The notes beneath the pieces are model-generated. The model was not told the origin of the DNA and did not search any database. It worked only from the letters and a program-made list of their open reading frames with translations. Below, one piece after another: positions 33,010 to 42,213 of a stretch of DNA of 64,000 nt (the stretch's first letter is position 1; each line of letters opens with the position of its first letter). Source of the DNA: CAADGU01 sp964581605 (GTDB lineage: Bacteria; Chloroflexota; Anaerolineae; Promineifilales; Promineifilaceae); the NCBI GenBank assembly GCA_964581605.1, contig CAZOPF010000015.1:1-64000 (forward strand), read 5' to 3'. A program made the position numbers and the translations under genes.

Positions 33010-34008
33010 ATGAACAAGCCCATTCTCAGCACAGAACAATTGAAAGCCTTCTATGTCCTCGAAGTACATGGCACCCAAAAAGTGGTTAAGGCAGTCAATG
33101 AAGTCGAAATCGAGATCTTGGAAAACGAAATTTATGGCATTGCCGGTGAAAGTGGCTGCGGCAAGTCTACTTTGCTGAAAGTGTTAGCGGCCGTAGTTGA
33201 ACCCCCGCTGCGCCAACTCGATGGCAAAGTCTCTTACTACGTCAACGGTGCGGCAACGGATGTCTCTTCCCTGAGTGCAGACGAAAAGCGCAAGCTGCGC
33301 TGGGAGTATGTTTCTTACGTCCCGCAGGGTTCGATGAGCGTTCTCAATCCAGTGATTAAGATCAAAGATACTTACCGTGATTTCATCACCAGCCACGTCA
33401 AGGGAAAGTCACGCGAGGAAGCGTTTAAGATGGCCGAAAAGCAACTGGCCGACCTAGGATTACCGCTGCAAATTATGGATGCCTATCCGCATCAGTTGTC
33501 TGGCGGCATGCGCCAACGAGTGACCATTGCTCTGGCTGCCCTGCTGGAACCACGCATCATCATTGCTGATGAACCAACCACCGCTCTCGATGTGGTTGTG
33601 CAAAGGGGCGTAGTGCAAATGCTGAAGGAGATTCAGGGGAGATTGCGAAATACCATTATCTTGGTGACACATGATATGGGTGTTCACGCCAATATAGCGG
33701 ATCGTATTGGGATTATGTATGCCGGCAAAATGGTGGAAGAAGCGCCAACGGAGATTATTTTTGGCAAACCCCTGCACCCCTATACCCAATTTCTGGTGAA
33801 TTCGCTGCCACAGTTTGGCGATAAGTCGGCGCGAGATAGTGTGCCGGGCAACCCGCCTTCTCTGGCGAACCTGCCGGACGGATGTCCGTTTCATCCACGC
33901 TGCCCCCATGCGATGGATATTTGTAAAGAGAAGATGCCGGACTACCTTCCGGTGGCGCCGAATCATAAAGTTGCCTGCTGGCTGGTTGAGGAGGGGAGAA
34001 ATGGATAA
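33010..34008 (+). CDS. ABC transporter ATP-binding protein, DppD/OppD type
   Basis: This 332-residue cytoplasmic ATPase powers the importer. Walker A is GESGCGKST (residues about 48-56), the Q-loop lies in YVPQGSMSVLNP, the ABC signature is LSGGMRQRV, Walker B is RIIIADEPTTALD and the switch His lies in LVTHDMG. The C-terminal oligopeptide-transporter extension with CPFHPRCPHAMDIC is present and may bind an iron-sulfur cluster, as reported for some family members. Its stop overlaps the start of the next ATPase gene by eight bases. Confidence 0.95.
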   Translation: MNKPILSTEQLKAFYVLEVHGTQKVVKAVNEVEIEILENEIYGIAGESGCGKSTLLKVLAAVVEPPLRQLDGKVSYYVNGAATDVSSLSADEKRKLRWEYVSYVPQGSMSVLNPVIKIKDTYRDFITSHVKGKSREEAFKMAEKQLADLGLPLQIMDAYPHQLSGGMRQRVTIALAALLEPRIIIADEPTTALDVVVQRGVVQMLKEIQGRLRNTIILVTHDMGVHANIADRIGIMYAGKMVEEAPTEIIFGKPLHPYTQFLVNSLPQFGDKSARDSVPGNPPSLANLPDGCPFHPRCPHAMDICKEKMPDYLPVAPNHKVACWLVEEGRNG

Positions 34009-34999
34009 GCTACTTGAAGTTGAACAATTAACGAAGGTGTTCTCTCTAGGAAGTATTACATCGAGAATTCGGATCACGGCCGTTCACAACATCTCCTTCT
34101 TTCTCAAACCGGCCGAAATTTTTACGCTGGCCGGTGAAAGTGGCTGTGGCAAAACCACCACCGCCAAAATGATCCTGGGCTTTGAAGAGCCAACTTCCGG
34201 CATCATCCGGTATAACGGCCAAACAAAGCAACGAAAGGAAAAGGTCTGGTTTACCGAAGGCGTCCAGGCGATTTTCCAGGATCCATTTAACACCTTTAAT
34301 CCGCTGCGCACCGTGGATCGCTACTTCTTTGAGACAATTCAAAATTATAAGCTGGCCAAGGACACCGATGCAGCCGTTGCCCTCATCGAACAAAAATTGC
34401 AAGCCGTCGGACTTTCTTACCACGAATTTGCCGGAAAATATCCCAACGAATTTTCTGGTGGGCAGTTGCAGCGCATTTCCATCGCCAGAGCCTTGCTCAC
34501 CGAGCCAATCCTCCTGATTGCTGATGAACCTGTTTCTATGGTGGACGCTTCCCTGCGTATGTCCATTGTCAACCTCTTCAAAAAGCTCAGGGACGAGTTT
34601 GGCATGAGTGTGCTGTACATCACCCATGATCTGGCGACCGCTTATTACGTCAGCGACCGTATCGCCGTCATGTTCCGCGGCGACATTGTAGAAATGGGCA
34701 GTGTGGAGCAGGTGTTGATGAATCCCCGCCATCCTTACACCCAACTGCTGCGCGATTCGATACCCCAGGCTGACCCAACCATGCGCTGGGTGGGCAAAGT
34801 GAACCTCAACGAAACGGAACAGGATGAATATCTAAAGCAAGGCTGCCGCTTCGCCGGCCGTTGCCCAATGGTGATGGATATTTGTCGGCAACAAGTGCCG
34901 GCCAATATCCTCACTGAGGATGTACTCGTCAGGTGCCACCTGTATTCCGGCGAGGAGCTACAAAGCCAACCGCTCACGGCCCATTCATCGAATCAATGA
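34001..34999 (+). CDS. ABC transporter ATP-binding protein, DppF/OppF type
   Basis: This 332-residue second ATPase pairs with the preceding one. Walker A is GESGCGKTT, the signature is FSGGQLQRISIAR, Walker B is PILLIADEPVSMVDASLR and the switch His lies in YITHDLATAYYV. The C-terminal Cys cluster reads CRFAGRCPMVMDIC. GAGGAGGGGAG directly upstream and the 8-base overlap with the previous gene fix the ATG at 34001. It lies 40 bases before the GH3 gene, so transport and hydrolysis genes are one operon. Confidence 0.95.
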   Translation: MDKLLEVEQLTKVFSLGSITSRIRITAVHNISFFLKPAEIFTLAGESGCGKTTTAKMILGFEEPTSGIIRYNGQTKQRKEKVWFTEGVQAIFQDPFNTFNPLRTVDRYFFETIQNYKLAKDTDAAVALIEQKLQAVGLSYHEFAGKYPNEFSGGQLQRISIARALLTEPILLIADEPVSMVDASLRMSIVNLFKKLRDEFGMSVLYITHDLATAYYVSDRIAVMFRGDIVEMGSVEQVLMNPRHPYTQLLRDSIPQADPTMRWVGKVNLNETEQDEYLKQGCRFAGRCPMVMDICRQQVPANILTEDVLVRCHLYSGEELQSQPLTAHSSNQ

Positions 35000-35039
35000 T
35001 TTATTGTGGCTACGGCCGCCCCAACCTTATGAGGCGAAA

Positions 35040-37424
35040 ATGCAATCAGTAGACAAAAAATTCACCTATCAAGACGCCACCAAACCCACTGCGGAACGAG
35101 TTGCTGACCTGATAGGGCGTATGACGCTCGACGAGAAATTAGCCCAGCTTGGTAGTGCATGGGTGTTTGAACTGCTGACCGACATGGTTCTGGATGAGGC
35201 CAAAGCGCAGAAATTGATGGCCCACGGGTTAGGCCATATTACCCGTCTGGCCGGGGCCAGCAGCCTGAAACCCAAAGAAGGCGCCGCCCTGGCCAACCAG
35301 ATTCAACAATATCTGCTAGACCATACCCGGCTGCAAATTCCGGCCATTGTCCATGAGGAATGTTGCAGCGGCTACATGGCGCGTAACGCCACCTGCTTCC
35401 CGCAAATTATCGGTCTGGCCAGCACATGGCAGCCCGAACTGACCCAGGCCATGGCCCAGGTAGTACGCAACCAGATGAAGGCGGCCGGCGCACATCAAGG
35501 ACTCTCGCCGCTGCTCGATGTCGTGCGCGATCCCCGTTGGGGGCGGGTAGAGGAGACCTTTGGTGAAGACCCCTATCTTGTTTCCCTCATGGGTGTCTAT
35601 TATGTGCATGGCCTACAGGGGGAAAGCTGGCAGGACGGCATTATTGCCACGGCCAAACATTTTGTGGGGTATGGCATCCCCGATGGCGGCCTGAACTGGA
35701 ATCCGGCGCACATCCCGGAGCGGGAACTGCGTGAAGTCTACCTGGCTCCATTTGAAGCGGTTGTGAAAGAAGCCAATTTGCAGTCAATCATGAATGGCTA
35801 CAATGAACTGGACGGTATCCCCTGTGCCGCCAGTGACCTGCTATTGAACCAGATTTTGCGCCGGGAATGGGGTTTTGATGGGGTGGTGGTGTCTGATTAT
35901 TTTGCCATTGACCAGCTCGAAAAAGCGCATCATATGACGGGCAATCAGATGGATTCGGCCGTGCGGGCATTGACGGCCGGTCTGGATATTGAACTGCCGA
36001 GTACCGATTGTTATGGCGCGCCGCTCAAAGAAGCGGTCGAACGTGGCCTGATTGATGAAGCCTATGTTGACCAAAGCGTAGCCCGGTTGTTGACGCAAAA
36101 ATTTGAAATGGGACTGTTTGAAAATCCCTTTGTGGATGCCGACGCGGTGGAGTTTGACACGCCGGCGGAACGGCAGTTGGCGCGGGAAATTGCTGAACAA
36201 TCCATTATCTTGCTCAAAAATGAAGGTGATCTGCTGCCTTTGTCTAAATCAATTGGCAAAATCGCTGTTATTGGGCCACAGGCCAACTCTACCCGCCATC
36301 TGGTTGGCGACTATGCCTACATTTGCCACATTGAAAGTCTGATGGCCGCCCGCCAGCAAACGATGTTGGGTATGGCTATGCCCGTGCCTGATGTGATGGA
36401 AATTGACGAGGCTTTTGTGGAGATGCGCACCATCTTGCAGGCTTTGGCCGATAAAGTATCGGGCGGTAAAGTTTCGCCGGAGACGGAGTTGATTTTTGCG
36501 CCGGGCTGTGAGGTGTTGGGCGATGACCGCTCTGGTTTTGCTCAGGCGGTGGCGGCCGCGCAGGGGGCCGATGTGGCCCTGGTGATGCTGGGCGGCAAGT
36601 CCGGGCTGACGGATGACTGTACCTGCGGCGAGGCGCGGGACCAGGCGGATTTGAACCTGACGGGGGTGCAGCAAGAGTTGTTGGAGGCGGTGGCGGCCAC
36701 GGGGACGCCGGTGGTGCTGGTGCTGGTCAACGGCCGTCCCCTGACCACCACCTGGGCCGCCGAACACATTCCGGCGATTGTGGAAGCGTGGCTGCCCGGC
36801 GAAGAAGGGGCGGAAGCGGTGGCCGATGTGCTGTTTGGCGACGTGAATCCGGGTGGCAAGCTACCTATCACCGTGCCCCGCCATGTGGGGCAGGTGCCTA
36901 TCTATTACAACCACAAACCGTCTGGCGGCAAATCACATTGGAAGACGACCTATGTGGACATGAGCAATAAACCACTTTGGCCGTTTGGTTTTGGGCTGAG
37001 TTACACGCAGTTTGAACTCTCCAATTTGCAGGTAGACAAACGCCAGGTAGCGGCTGGTGGCTCGGTGCAAATCAGCCTGACCGTTACCAATACCGGGGCG
37101 CGGGATGGGGATGAGGTGGTGCAGTTGTATGTGCGCGATAAGGTGGCGAGTTTGACACGGCCGTTGAAAGAACTTAAAGGGTTCAAACGGGTTTCCATTC
37201 CGGCGGGCGCGTCTCGTACCGTTACTTTCACCTTATTTGTGAACCAGCTTGGATTTTATAATCCGGCGATGGAGTTTGTGGTGGAACCCGGCGTTATTGA
37301 ATTGATGATTGGCACATCATCCGAAGATATTCATTTGCGTGGGGAAATCGAAATTGTGGGGAATGGGCCAGGGCAAGAGATTTTAGCCAGCAAAAAATTC
37401 TTCAGCGAGGTGCAGGTGGCCTAG
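35040..37424 (+). CDS. GH3 glycoside hydrolase, beta-xylosidase/beta-glucosidase
   Basis: This 794-residue enzyme cleaves terminal beta-linked sugars from oligosaccharides with retention. The N-terminal TIM barrel contains GFDGVVVSDYFAIDQLEKAH, whose Asp in SDY is the catalytic nucleophile. The alpha/beta sandwich follows (EQSIILLKNEGDLLPL), and a fibronectin-III-like domain closes the protein (GFGLSYTQFELSNL). No signal peptide is visible, so it acts on imported oligosaccharides in the cytoplasm. GAGG precedes the ATG at 35040; upstream in-frame starts overlap the ATPase gene. Xylosidase activity is suggested by the xylose neighbours. Confidence 0.9.
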   Translation: MQSVDKKFTYQDATKPTAERVADLIGRMTLDEKLAQLGSAWVFELLTDMVLDEAKAQKLMAHGLGHITRLAGASSLKPKEGAALANQIQQYLLDHTRLQIPAIVHEECCSGYMARNATCFPQIIGLASTWQPELTQAMAQVVRNQMKAAGAHQGLSPLLDVVRDPRWGRVEETFGEDPYLVSLMGVYYVHGLQGESWQDGIIATAKHFVGYGIPDGGLNWNPAHIPERELREVYLAPFEAVVKEANLQSIMNGYNELDGIPCAASDLLLNQILRREWGFDGVVVSDYFAIDQLEKAHHMTGNQMDSAVRALTAGLDIELPSTDCYGAPLKEAVERGLIDEAYVDQSVARLLTQKFEMGLFENPFVDADAVEFDTPAERQLAREIAEQSIILLKNEGDLLPLSKSIGKIAVIGPQANSTRHLVGDYAYICHIESLMAARQQTMLGMAMPVPDVMEIDEAFVEMRTILQALADKVSGGKVSPETELIFAPGCEVLGDDRSGFAQAVAAAQGADVALVMLGGKSGLTDDCTCGEARDQADLNLTGVQQELLEAVAATGTPVVLVLVNGRPLTTTWAAEHIPAIVEAWLPGEEGAEAVADVLFGDVNPGGKLPITVPRHVGQVPIYYNHKPSGGKSHWKTTYVDMSNKPLWPFGFGLSYTQFELSNLQVDKRQVAAGGSVQISLTVTNTGARDGDEVVQLYVRDKVASLTRPLKELKGFKRVSIPAGASRTVTFTLFVNQLGFYNPAMEFVVEPGVIELMIGTSSEDIHLRGEIEIVGNGPGQEILASKKFFSEVQVA

Positions 37425-37441
37425 ATGCCTCTGACATTTTC

Positions 37442-37461
37442 CCTGGGAATGAATTCTCAGG
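37442..37461. repeat. Short hairpin after the GH3 gene
   Basis: CCTGGGAAT pairs with ATTCTCAGG across two bases. It lies 18 bases after the GH3 stop codon and could slow or end transcription; no T-run follows. A TATAAT hexamer at 37466-37471 may mark an internal promoter for GH43, though the -35 region is poor. Confidence 0.35.
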
Positions 37462-37535
37462 CTGATATAATGAAGTACGCTAACGCGCACTGGTAGCACC
37501 TCTTCAGTCCGCTTTAGAAGGCTTGATGTATCAGA

Positions 37536-37554
37536 CACCGAATTTTATTCGGTG
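37536..37554. repeat. Hairpin in the GH43 leader
   Basis: CACCGAA and TTCGGTG flank the loop TTTTA, 18 bases before the GH43 start, where it could affect ribosome access. Confidence 0.4.
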
Positions 37555-37571
37555 GCGGCGGAGATGGTTTT

Positions 37572-39140
37572 ATGATGGAGCAGTTTAAGAATCCTATCCT
37601 GTCTGGCTGTTACCCTGACCCGTCTATTTGCCGGGTGGGGGAAGATTATTACCTGGTCACCTCGACCTTTGAGTATTTCCCCGGCCTGCCCATATTTCAC
37701 AGCCGTGACCTGGTGCATTGGCGGCAGATTGGGCATGTGTTGGATCGGCCGTCGCAGCTTGATCTGGATGGCATACGGCCGTCTGGCGGCTTATACGCGC
37801 CCACCATTCGGTATGCCAACGGGCTGTTTTACGTCATCAACACCCTGGTAGATGGCAAAACTACATCCGGCAACTTCATCGTCACCGCTACCGACCCGGC
37901 TGGCCCCTGGTCTGAACCGTACTGGCTGGACGCCTCACCCGGTATTGACCCATCGCTGCTGTTTGATGATGACGGCCGTGTCTGGTACTGCGGCACAAAC
38001 CTGGTTGAAGAAGGACATTATCGCGGCCACACTGAAGTCTACGTGCAGGAACTAAACCTGAACAGGTTGCAATTGGTGGGTGAACCCACCGTCATTTGGG
38101 ACGGCGCGGTCAAAGGAGTGGTCTGGTCAGAAGCGCCGCACATTTACAAGATTGACGGCCGTTACTACCTGCTCACGGCCGAAGCGGGCACCGCCCACCA
38201 CCACGCCGTCTCCATCGCCCGCAGCGAAAACATCACCGGCCCCTATGTGGGCAATCCGGGCAACCCCATCCTGACGCACCGTCACCTGGGGCTGGACTAC
38301 CCCATCGTCGGCACAGGCCACGCCGATCTGGTGCAGACGCAAAACGGAGAGTGGTGGGCCGTGCTGCTGGCGATGCGGCCGTATGGCGGCTATTTCTACA
38401 ATCTGGGGCGGGAGACATTCCTCGTCCCCGTGCGCTGGGAAGAGGGCTGGCCGATTTTTAGCCCCGGTACAGGCCGCGTAGAAACGGCCTATCCGCTGCC
38501 CAACCTGCCGCCCCATCCCTGGCCCGCCCGCCCGGCGCGGGATGATTTTGATGCGCCGACGCTGGCCGATGAATGGAACTTCTTGCGCACGCCGCGCCAA
38601 GATTTCTGGAGTTTGTCTAAGCAACCCGGCCATCTGGTGCTGCAACTGCGCCCGGAGCAGTTGTCTGAATGGGCCAACCCCAGTTTTGTCGGCCGTCGGC
38701 AGCAGCACATCCATTTTCGGGCGGCTACGGCCGTGACCTTCACCCCCCAAAACAGCGACGAATGTGCCGGTCTGGTGCTGCTGCAAAACAATAACTTTCA
38801 CTTCCGCTTTGTGGTCACGCAGGCCGATGAACCGATCATCCGCCTGATTAAACGAGACAAAGGAGAGGAAGCGATTGTTGCTCAACAATCCATCCAACCG
38901 GGCGCCTTCTTCTTGAAAGTGGAAGCGCATGAGCAGGCTTATAGCTTCTACATGGCGATGGAACCGGACAGATGGGAATTGGTAGCCGGGAACGTTGACG
39001 GCCGTATCCTCAGCACCCCCGTCGCGGGCGGTTTTGTGGGCGCGTGGATTGGACTGTATGCCAGCAGCAACGGCCGTGACAGCAGCAATTACGCCAGTTT
39101 TGACTGGTTTGATTATGAAGAATTAGAGATTAGAGATTAG
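37572..39140 (+). CDS. GH43 beta-xylosidase
   Basis: This 522-residue inverting glycosidase removes xylose, and possibly arabinose, from xylo-oligosaccharides. The five-bladed propeller shows the three acidic residues: general base Asp in NPILSGCYPDPSICR, the pKa modulator Asp in SPGIDPSLLFDDDG and the acid Glu in VVWSEAPHIYKIDGRYY. A C-terminal beta-sandwich, typical of XynB-type GH43 enzymes, starts near residue 325. There is no signal peptide. The last residues, LEIRD and stop, are encoded by the left arm of the word-type hairpin that follows, an unusual fusion of repeat and gene. An in-frame ATG three bases later is an equally good start. Confidence 0.93.
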   Translation: MMEQFKNPILSGCYPDPSICRVGEDYYLVTSTFEYFPGLPIFHSRDLVHWRQIGHVLDRPSQLDLDGIRPSGGLYAPTIRYANGLFYVINTLVDGKTTSGNFIVTATDPAGPWSEPYWLDASPGIDPSLLFDDDGRVWYCGTNLVEEGHYRGHTEVYVQELNLNRLQLVGEPTVIWDGAVKGVVWSEAPHIYKIDGRYYLLTAEAGTAHHHAVSIARSENITGPYVGNPGNPILTHRHLGLDYPIVGTGHADLVQTQNGEWWAVLLAMRPYGGYFYNLGRETFLVPVRWEEGWPIFSPGTGRVETAYPLPNLPPHPWPARPARDDFDAPTLADEWNFLRTPRQDFWSLSKQPGHLVLQLRPEQLSEWANPSFVGRRQQHIHFRAATAVTFTPQNSDECAGLVLLQNNNFHFRFVVTQADEPIIRLIKRDKGEEAIVAQQSIQPGAFFLKVEAHEQAYSFYMAMEPDRWELVAGNVDGRILSTPVAGGFVGAWIGLYASSNGRDSSNYASFDWFDYEELEIRD

Positions 39141-39181
39141 AGATTGGTCAATCTCCAATCTCTAATCTCCAATCTCCCCAT
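39122..39181. repeat. Word-type hairpin overlapping the GH43 stop codon (GAGATT family)
   Basis: GAGATTAGAGATTGG (39133-39147) pairs exactly with 39155-39169, flanked by more copies of the same words on both sides. The GH43 stop (39138-39140) lies inside the left arm, and the array ends 12 bases before the xylA start. Confidence 0.9.
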
Positions 39182-39192
39182 AAGGAGAAAAC

Positions 39193-40353
39193 ATGTACAC
39201 CCCCCAACCAGAACACAAATTCACCTTTGGCCTGTGGACACTGGGTAATATCGGCCGTGACCCCTTTGGCGAACCGGTACGGCCGGCCCTGTCCCCGGCG
39301 GAAATCGTCCATCTGCTGGCCGAAGTGGGCGCGTATGGCGTCAACTTCCACGATAACGACCTGATCCCCATTGACGCCACACCCGGCGAAGCGGCCGAAA
39401 TAAAAAAATCATTCCGCCGGGCACTGGATGAGACGGGCATTGTGGTGCCCATGGCCACCACCAACCTGTTCACCAACCCCATCTTCCGTGACGGCGCGTT
39501 TACCAGCAATGACCCCAAAGTTCGCGCCTACGCCCTACAAAAGACGATGAACGCCATTGACCTGGGCGTGGAATTTGGGGCCACCACCTACGTCTTTTGG
39601 GGTGGCCGCGAAGGTACAGAAACGGACGCCGGCAAAAACCCGCTCGATGCGGGCAAATGGTTCCGCGAAGCACTCAACTTTCTCTGCGAATACGTGCTTG
39701 ACCAGGGGTATGACCTGAAATTTGCCCTGGAACCCAAACCGAATGAACCACGCGGCGACATTTATCTGCCCACCGTAGGGGCCATGCTCGGCTTTATTGA
39801 GACGCTCGATCACCCAGAAATGATTGGCCTCAATCCTGAAGTGGCGCACGACACCATGGCCGGGCTGAACTTCGTTCATGCCGTCGCCCAGGCGTGGGAC
39901 GCCGGCAAACTGTTCCACATTGACCTGAATGACCAGATGATCGGCCGGTATGATCAAGATTTCCGTTTTGGCGCGGCCAATATCAAGTCCGCCTTCTTCC
40001 TGGTGAAATTCCTGGAAGATGTGGGCTACGCGGGCAGCCGCCACTTTGACGCCCACGCCTACCGCTCCTCCGATTATGAAGATGTGAAGGCGTTTGCACA
40101 GGGTTGTATGCGCACCTACCTCATCTTGAAAGAGAAGGCGGCGCGGTGGAATGAGGACGCGGAAATTCAAGACCTCATTGCCGAGATTACGGCCGATGAC
40201 GGCAGCATGGATAGCTTCAAGGGTGCCTACTCCCGCGCCAAAGCGGCCGCGCTCAAAGCCCATACCTTTGACCGCGAAGCCATCGCCGCCAAAGGCCAGC
40301 CCTACGAGCGGCTGGACCAACTGACGGTTGAACTCCTGTTAGGTGTGCGCTAA
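39193..40353 (+). CDS. xylA: Xylose isomerase
   Basis: XylA converts D-xylose to D-xylulose with two divalent metals. The 386-residue length and sequence match the shorter group I (actinobacterial type) enzymes. NFHDNDL carries the catalytic His and Asp, VFWGGREG and LEPKPNEPRGDIYLPT hold metal ligands and the active-site Lys, and FHIDLNDQ carries further Asp/His ligands. AAGGAG precedes the start. It is followed by a toxin-antitoxin pair and then xylB. Confidence 0.97.
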   Translation: MYTPQPEHKFTFGLWTLGNIGRDPFGEPVRPALSPAEIVHLLAEVGAYGVNFHDNDLIPIDATPGEAAEIKKSFRRALDETGIVVPMATTNLFTNPIFRDGAFTSNDPKVRAYALQKTMNAIDLGVEFGATTYVFWGGREGTETDAGKNPLDAGKWFREALNFLCEYVLDQGYDLKFALEPKPNEPRGDIYLPTVGAMLGFIETLDHPEMIGLNPEVAHDTMAGLNFVHAVAQAWDAGKLFHIDLNDQMIGRYDQDFRFGAANIKSAFFLVKFLEDVGYAGSRHFDAHAYRSSDYEDVKAFAQGCMRTYLILKEKAARWNEDAEIQDLIAEITADDGSMDSFKGAYSRAKAAALKAHTFDREAIAAKGQPYERLDQLTVELLLGVR

Positions 40354-40384
40354 CATAGGTTGCCTATCAAGCGAAGGAAAGTCT

Positions 40385-40612
40385 ATGAACCAATTTCAGC
40401 AGTTTACGGCCGTGATTGAACGGGAAGATGATGGATTTGTGGCACTCTGCCCTGAACTGGATATTGCCAGCCAGGGTGATACAGTTGAAGAGGCCAGGCA
40501 AAACCTGATTGAAGCTATTGAGTTCTTCCTGGAAGAAGCTGACCCATCAGAAGTACAACAACGTTTACAATCTGAAATTTTTATTACGCAAGTATTGGTT
40601 CCAGTTGGGTAA
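40385..40612 (+). CDS. hicB: HicB-type antitoxin
   Basis: This 75-residue protein has the HicB fold signature (FTAVIEREDDGFVALCPELD, then GDTVEEARQNLIEAIEFFLE). It should neutralise the HicA toxin encoded immediately downstream. The ATG at 40385 follows GAAGGAA. Its stop codon overlaps the toxin's start region by eight bases, so the pair is translationally coupled. The antitoxin comes first, the reverse of the classical hicAB order but common in this subfamily. Confidence 0.92.
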   Translation: MNQFQQFTAVIEREDDGFVALCPELDIASQGDTVEEARQNLIEAIEFFLEEADPSEVQQRLQSEIFITQVLVPVG

Positions 40613-40829
40613 GTTACGCACTCTATCCGGGCGAGAAGTGTGTAAAATTCTCGAAGAACAAGATTTCGTCCAGGTGCGGCAACAGGGCAGTCACATCATT
40701 ATGCAGAGGCGCATAGCGAACTCGACGACTACCGTGCCTGTTCCCAACCATAAAGAAATACGCCAGGGGACGTTACGTTCTATCATTCGTCAATCAGGGT
40801 TGCCTCGTGGGCTGTTTGAGGCAGAGTGA
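40605..40829 (+). CDS. hicA: HicA-type mRNA interferase toxin
   Basis: This 74-residue basic protein matches the family closely: GKLRTLSGREVCKILEEQDF, then VRQQGSHIIMQRR with the catalytic His, VPVPNHKEIRQGTLRSIIRQ and SGLPRGLFE at the end. The usual N-terminus, MGKLRTLSG, requires the TTG at 40605 as start, eight bases inside hicB; the upstream in-frame reading from 40509 lies wholly within hicB and is not credible. All key residues are intact. It lies between xylA and xylB, 31 bases before the latter. Confidence 0.92.
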   Translation: MGKLRTLSGREVCKILEEQDFVQVRQQGSHIIMQRRIANSTTTVPVPNHKEIRQGTLRSIIRQSGLPRGLFEAE

Positions 40830-40860
40830 ACAAATTGGAAAACATTTTAGAGCGGTAATC

Positions 40861-42213
40861 ATGGATTATTTTCTGGGTATTGACAGTTCAACGACGGCGA
40901 CGAAGGCGTTGTTGATGGATGAGTCTGGGGTGGTGGTCGGTGTGGCCGCGGCGGAATATGGCTATGAAACGCCACGGCCGTTGTGGAGCGAACAAGACCC
41001 CCATTTGTGGTGGCAGGGCACGGTGTCCGCGATCCGGCAGGTGATGGCGAACACGGCCGTACCCCCCCAACACATCCGCGCCATCGGCCTCACCGGGCAG
41101 ATGCACGGGCTGGTCTTGCTAGATAAACAGGGGGCCGTTCTGCGCCCGGCCATCCTCTGGAACGACCAGCGCACCGCTGCCCAATGTGACGATATTCGCG
41201 CCCGCCTGGGCAAAAATCGGCTCATCCAGATTACCGGTAATGATGCTCTCACCGGCTTCACCGCCCCTAAAATCCTCTGGGTGCAGCAGGAAGAGCCGCA
41301 CATTTACGCCCAAATTGCTCATATCCTGCTGCCCAAAGATTACGTGCGTTACCGGCTCACTGGCGAATTTGCCATGGACAAAGCCGACGGCGCGGGCACG
41401 ATCTTGTTTGACCTGAAACAGCGCGATTGGTCGCCGGAAGTGTTAGCGGCCCTGGAAATTGATCTCGCCTGGCTGCCACCGACGTTTGAGGGCACGGCCG
41501 TCACCGGCCATCTCTCCCCAATAGCGGCGGAAGCAACGGGTTTGCCTGCCGGGATTCCCGTGGTGGGCGGCGGCGGCGACCAGGCGGCCAACGGTGTGGG
41601 CGTGGGCGCGGTGGTAGAGGGTATTGTGGCCCTCAGCCTGGGCACCTCCGGCGTGGTTTTTGCGGCCACCAATACACCGGCGATTGAACCNNNNNNNNNN
41701 NNNNNNNNNNNNNNNNNNNNNNNNNNNNNNNNNNNNNNNNNNNNNNNNNNNNNNNNNNNNNNNNNNNNNNNNNNNNNNNNNNNNNNNNNNGGGGCGTTTG
41801 TGGGGCTGACGGTGCGGCACGGCCGTGCGCACCTGACCCGTGCGGTCTTGGAAGGGGTGGCCTTTGGTTTGCGGGATAGTTTTGAGTTGATGAAGGGGGC
41901 GGGGCTGACGGCCGTGACGCAAGTGCGCATTGCTGGCGGCGGGGCCAAAAGTCCGCTCTGGCGGCAAATTTTGGCCGACGTATTTGATGCTGAACTGGTG
42001 ACGGTGAACACGGCCGAAGGCGCGGCTTATGGCGCGGCGCTGTTGGCGGCCATCGGTGCAGGCGCATTTGCCAGCGTAGAAGAAGCATGTAATGCTGCCA
42101 TTCACATTACGGGCAGCACCGTGCCCGGTAACCAATCCGCCCGTTATCAGACCCTTTATCCCCTTTATCGGGAACTTTATCCCGCGTTGTGCCCCCTTTT
42201 TCACCGGATGTGA
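40861..42213 (+). CDS. xylB: Xylulokinase, interrupted by an assembly gap
   Basis: XylB phosphorylates D-xylulose to xylulose 5-phosphate for the pentose phosphate pathway. The FGGY-family N-terminus is FLGIDSSTTATKALLMDESG, then GLTGQMHGLVLLD, LWNDQRTA and GGGDQAANGVGVG with the catalytic Asp. After the gap come GLTVRHGRAHLTRAVLEGV and RIAGGGAKSPLWRQILADVF. The frame continues across 100 N, but family proteins such as E. coli XylB have about 80 residues between the flanking motifs, so roughly 240 bases are probably missing and the real protein is near 500 residues. Confidence 0.93.
   Translation: MDYFLGIDSSTTATKALLMDESGVVVGVAAAEYGYETPRPLWSEQDPHLWWQGTVSAIRQVMANTAVPPQHIRAIGLTGQMHGLVLLDKQGAVLRPAILWNDQRTAAQCDDIRARLGKNRLIQITGNDALTGFTAPKILWVQQEEPHIYAQIAHILLPKDYVRYRLTGEFAMDKADGAGTILFDLKQRDWSPEVLAALEIDLAWLPPTFEGTAVTGHLSPIAAEATGLPAGIPVVGGGGDQAANGVGVGAVVEGIVALSLGTSGVVFAATNTPAIEXXXXXXXXXXXXXXXXXXXXXXXXXXXXXXXXXXGAFVGLTVRHGRAHLTRAVLEGVAFGLRDSFELMKGAGLTAVTQVRIAGGGAKSPLWRQILADVFDAELVTVNTAEGAAYGAALLAAIGAGAFASVEEACNAAIHITGSTVPGNQSARYQTLYPLYRELYPALCPLFHRM
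41691..41790. other. Assembly gap (100 N) inside xylB
   Basis: Exactly 100 N within the xylulokinase gene. The size is a placeholder. Confidence 1.

Noticed and set aside
38127..38930. A 267-codon minus-strand frame opposite the GH43 gene
   Set aside because: Antisense shadow; the catalytic motifs of GH43 are all on the plus strand.
40509..40604. A longer HicA reading from an ATG at 40509
   Set aside because: The added 32 residues lie entirely in hicB in another frame; TTG 40605 gives the conserved family N-terminus.
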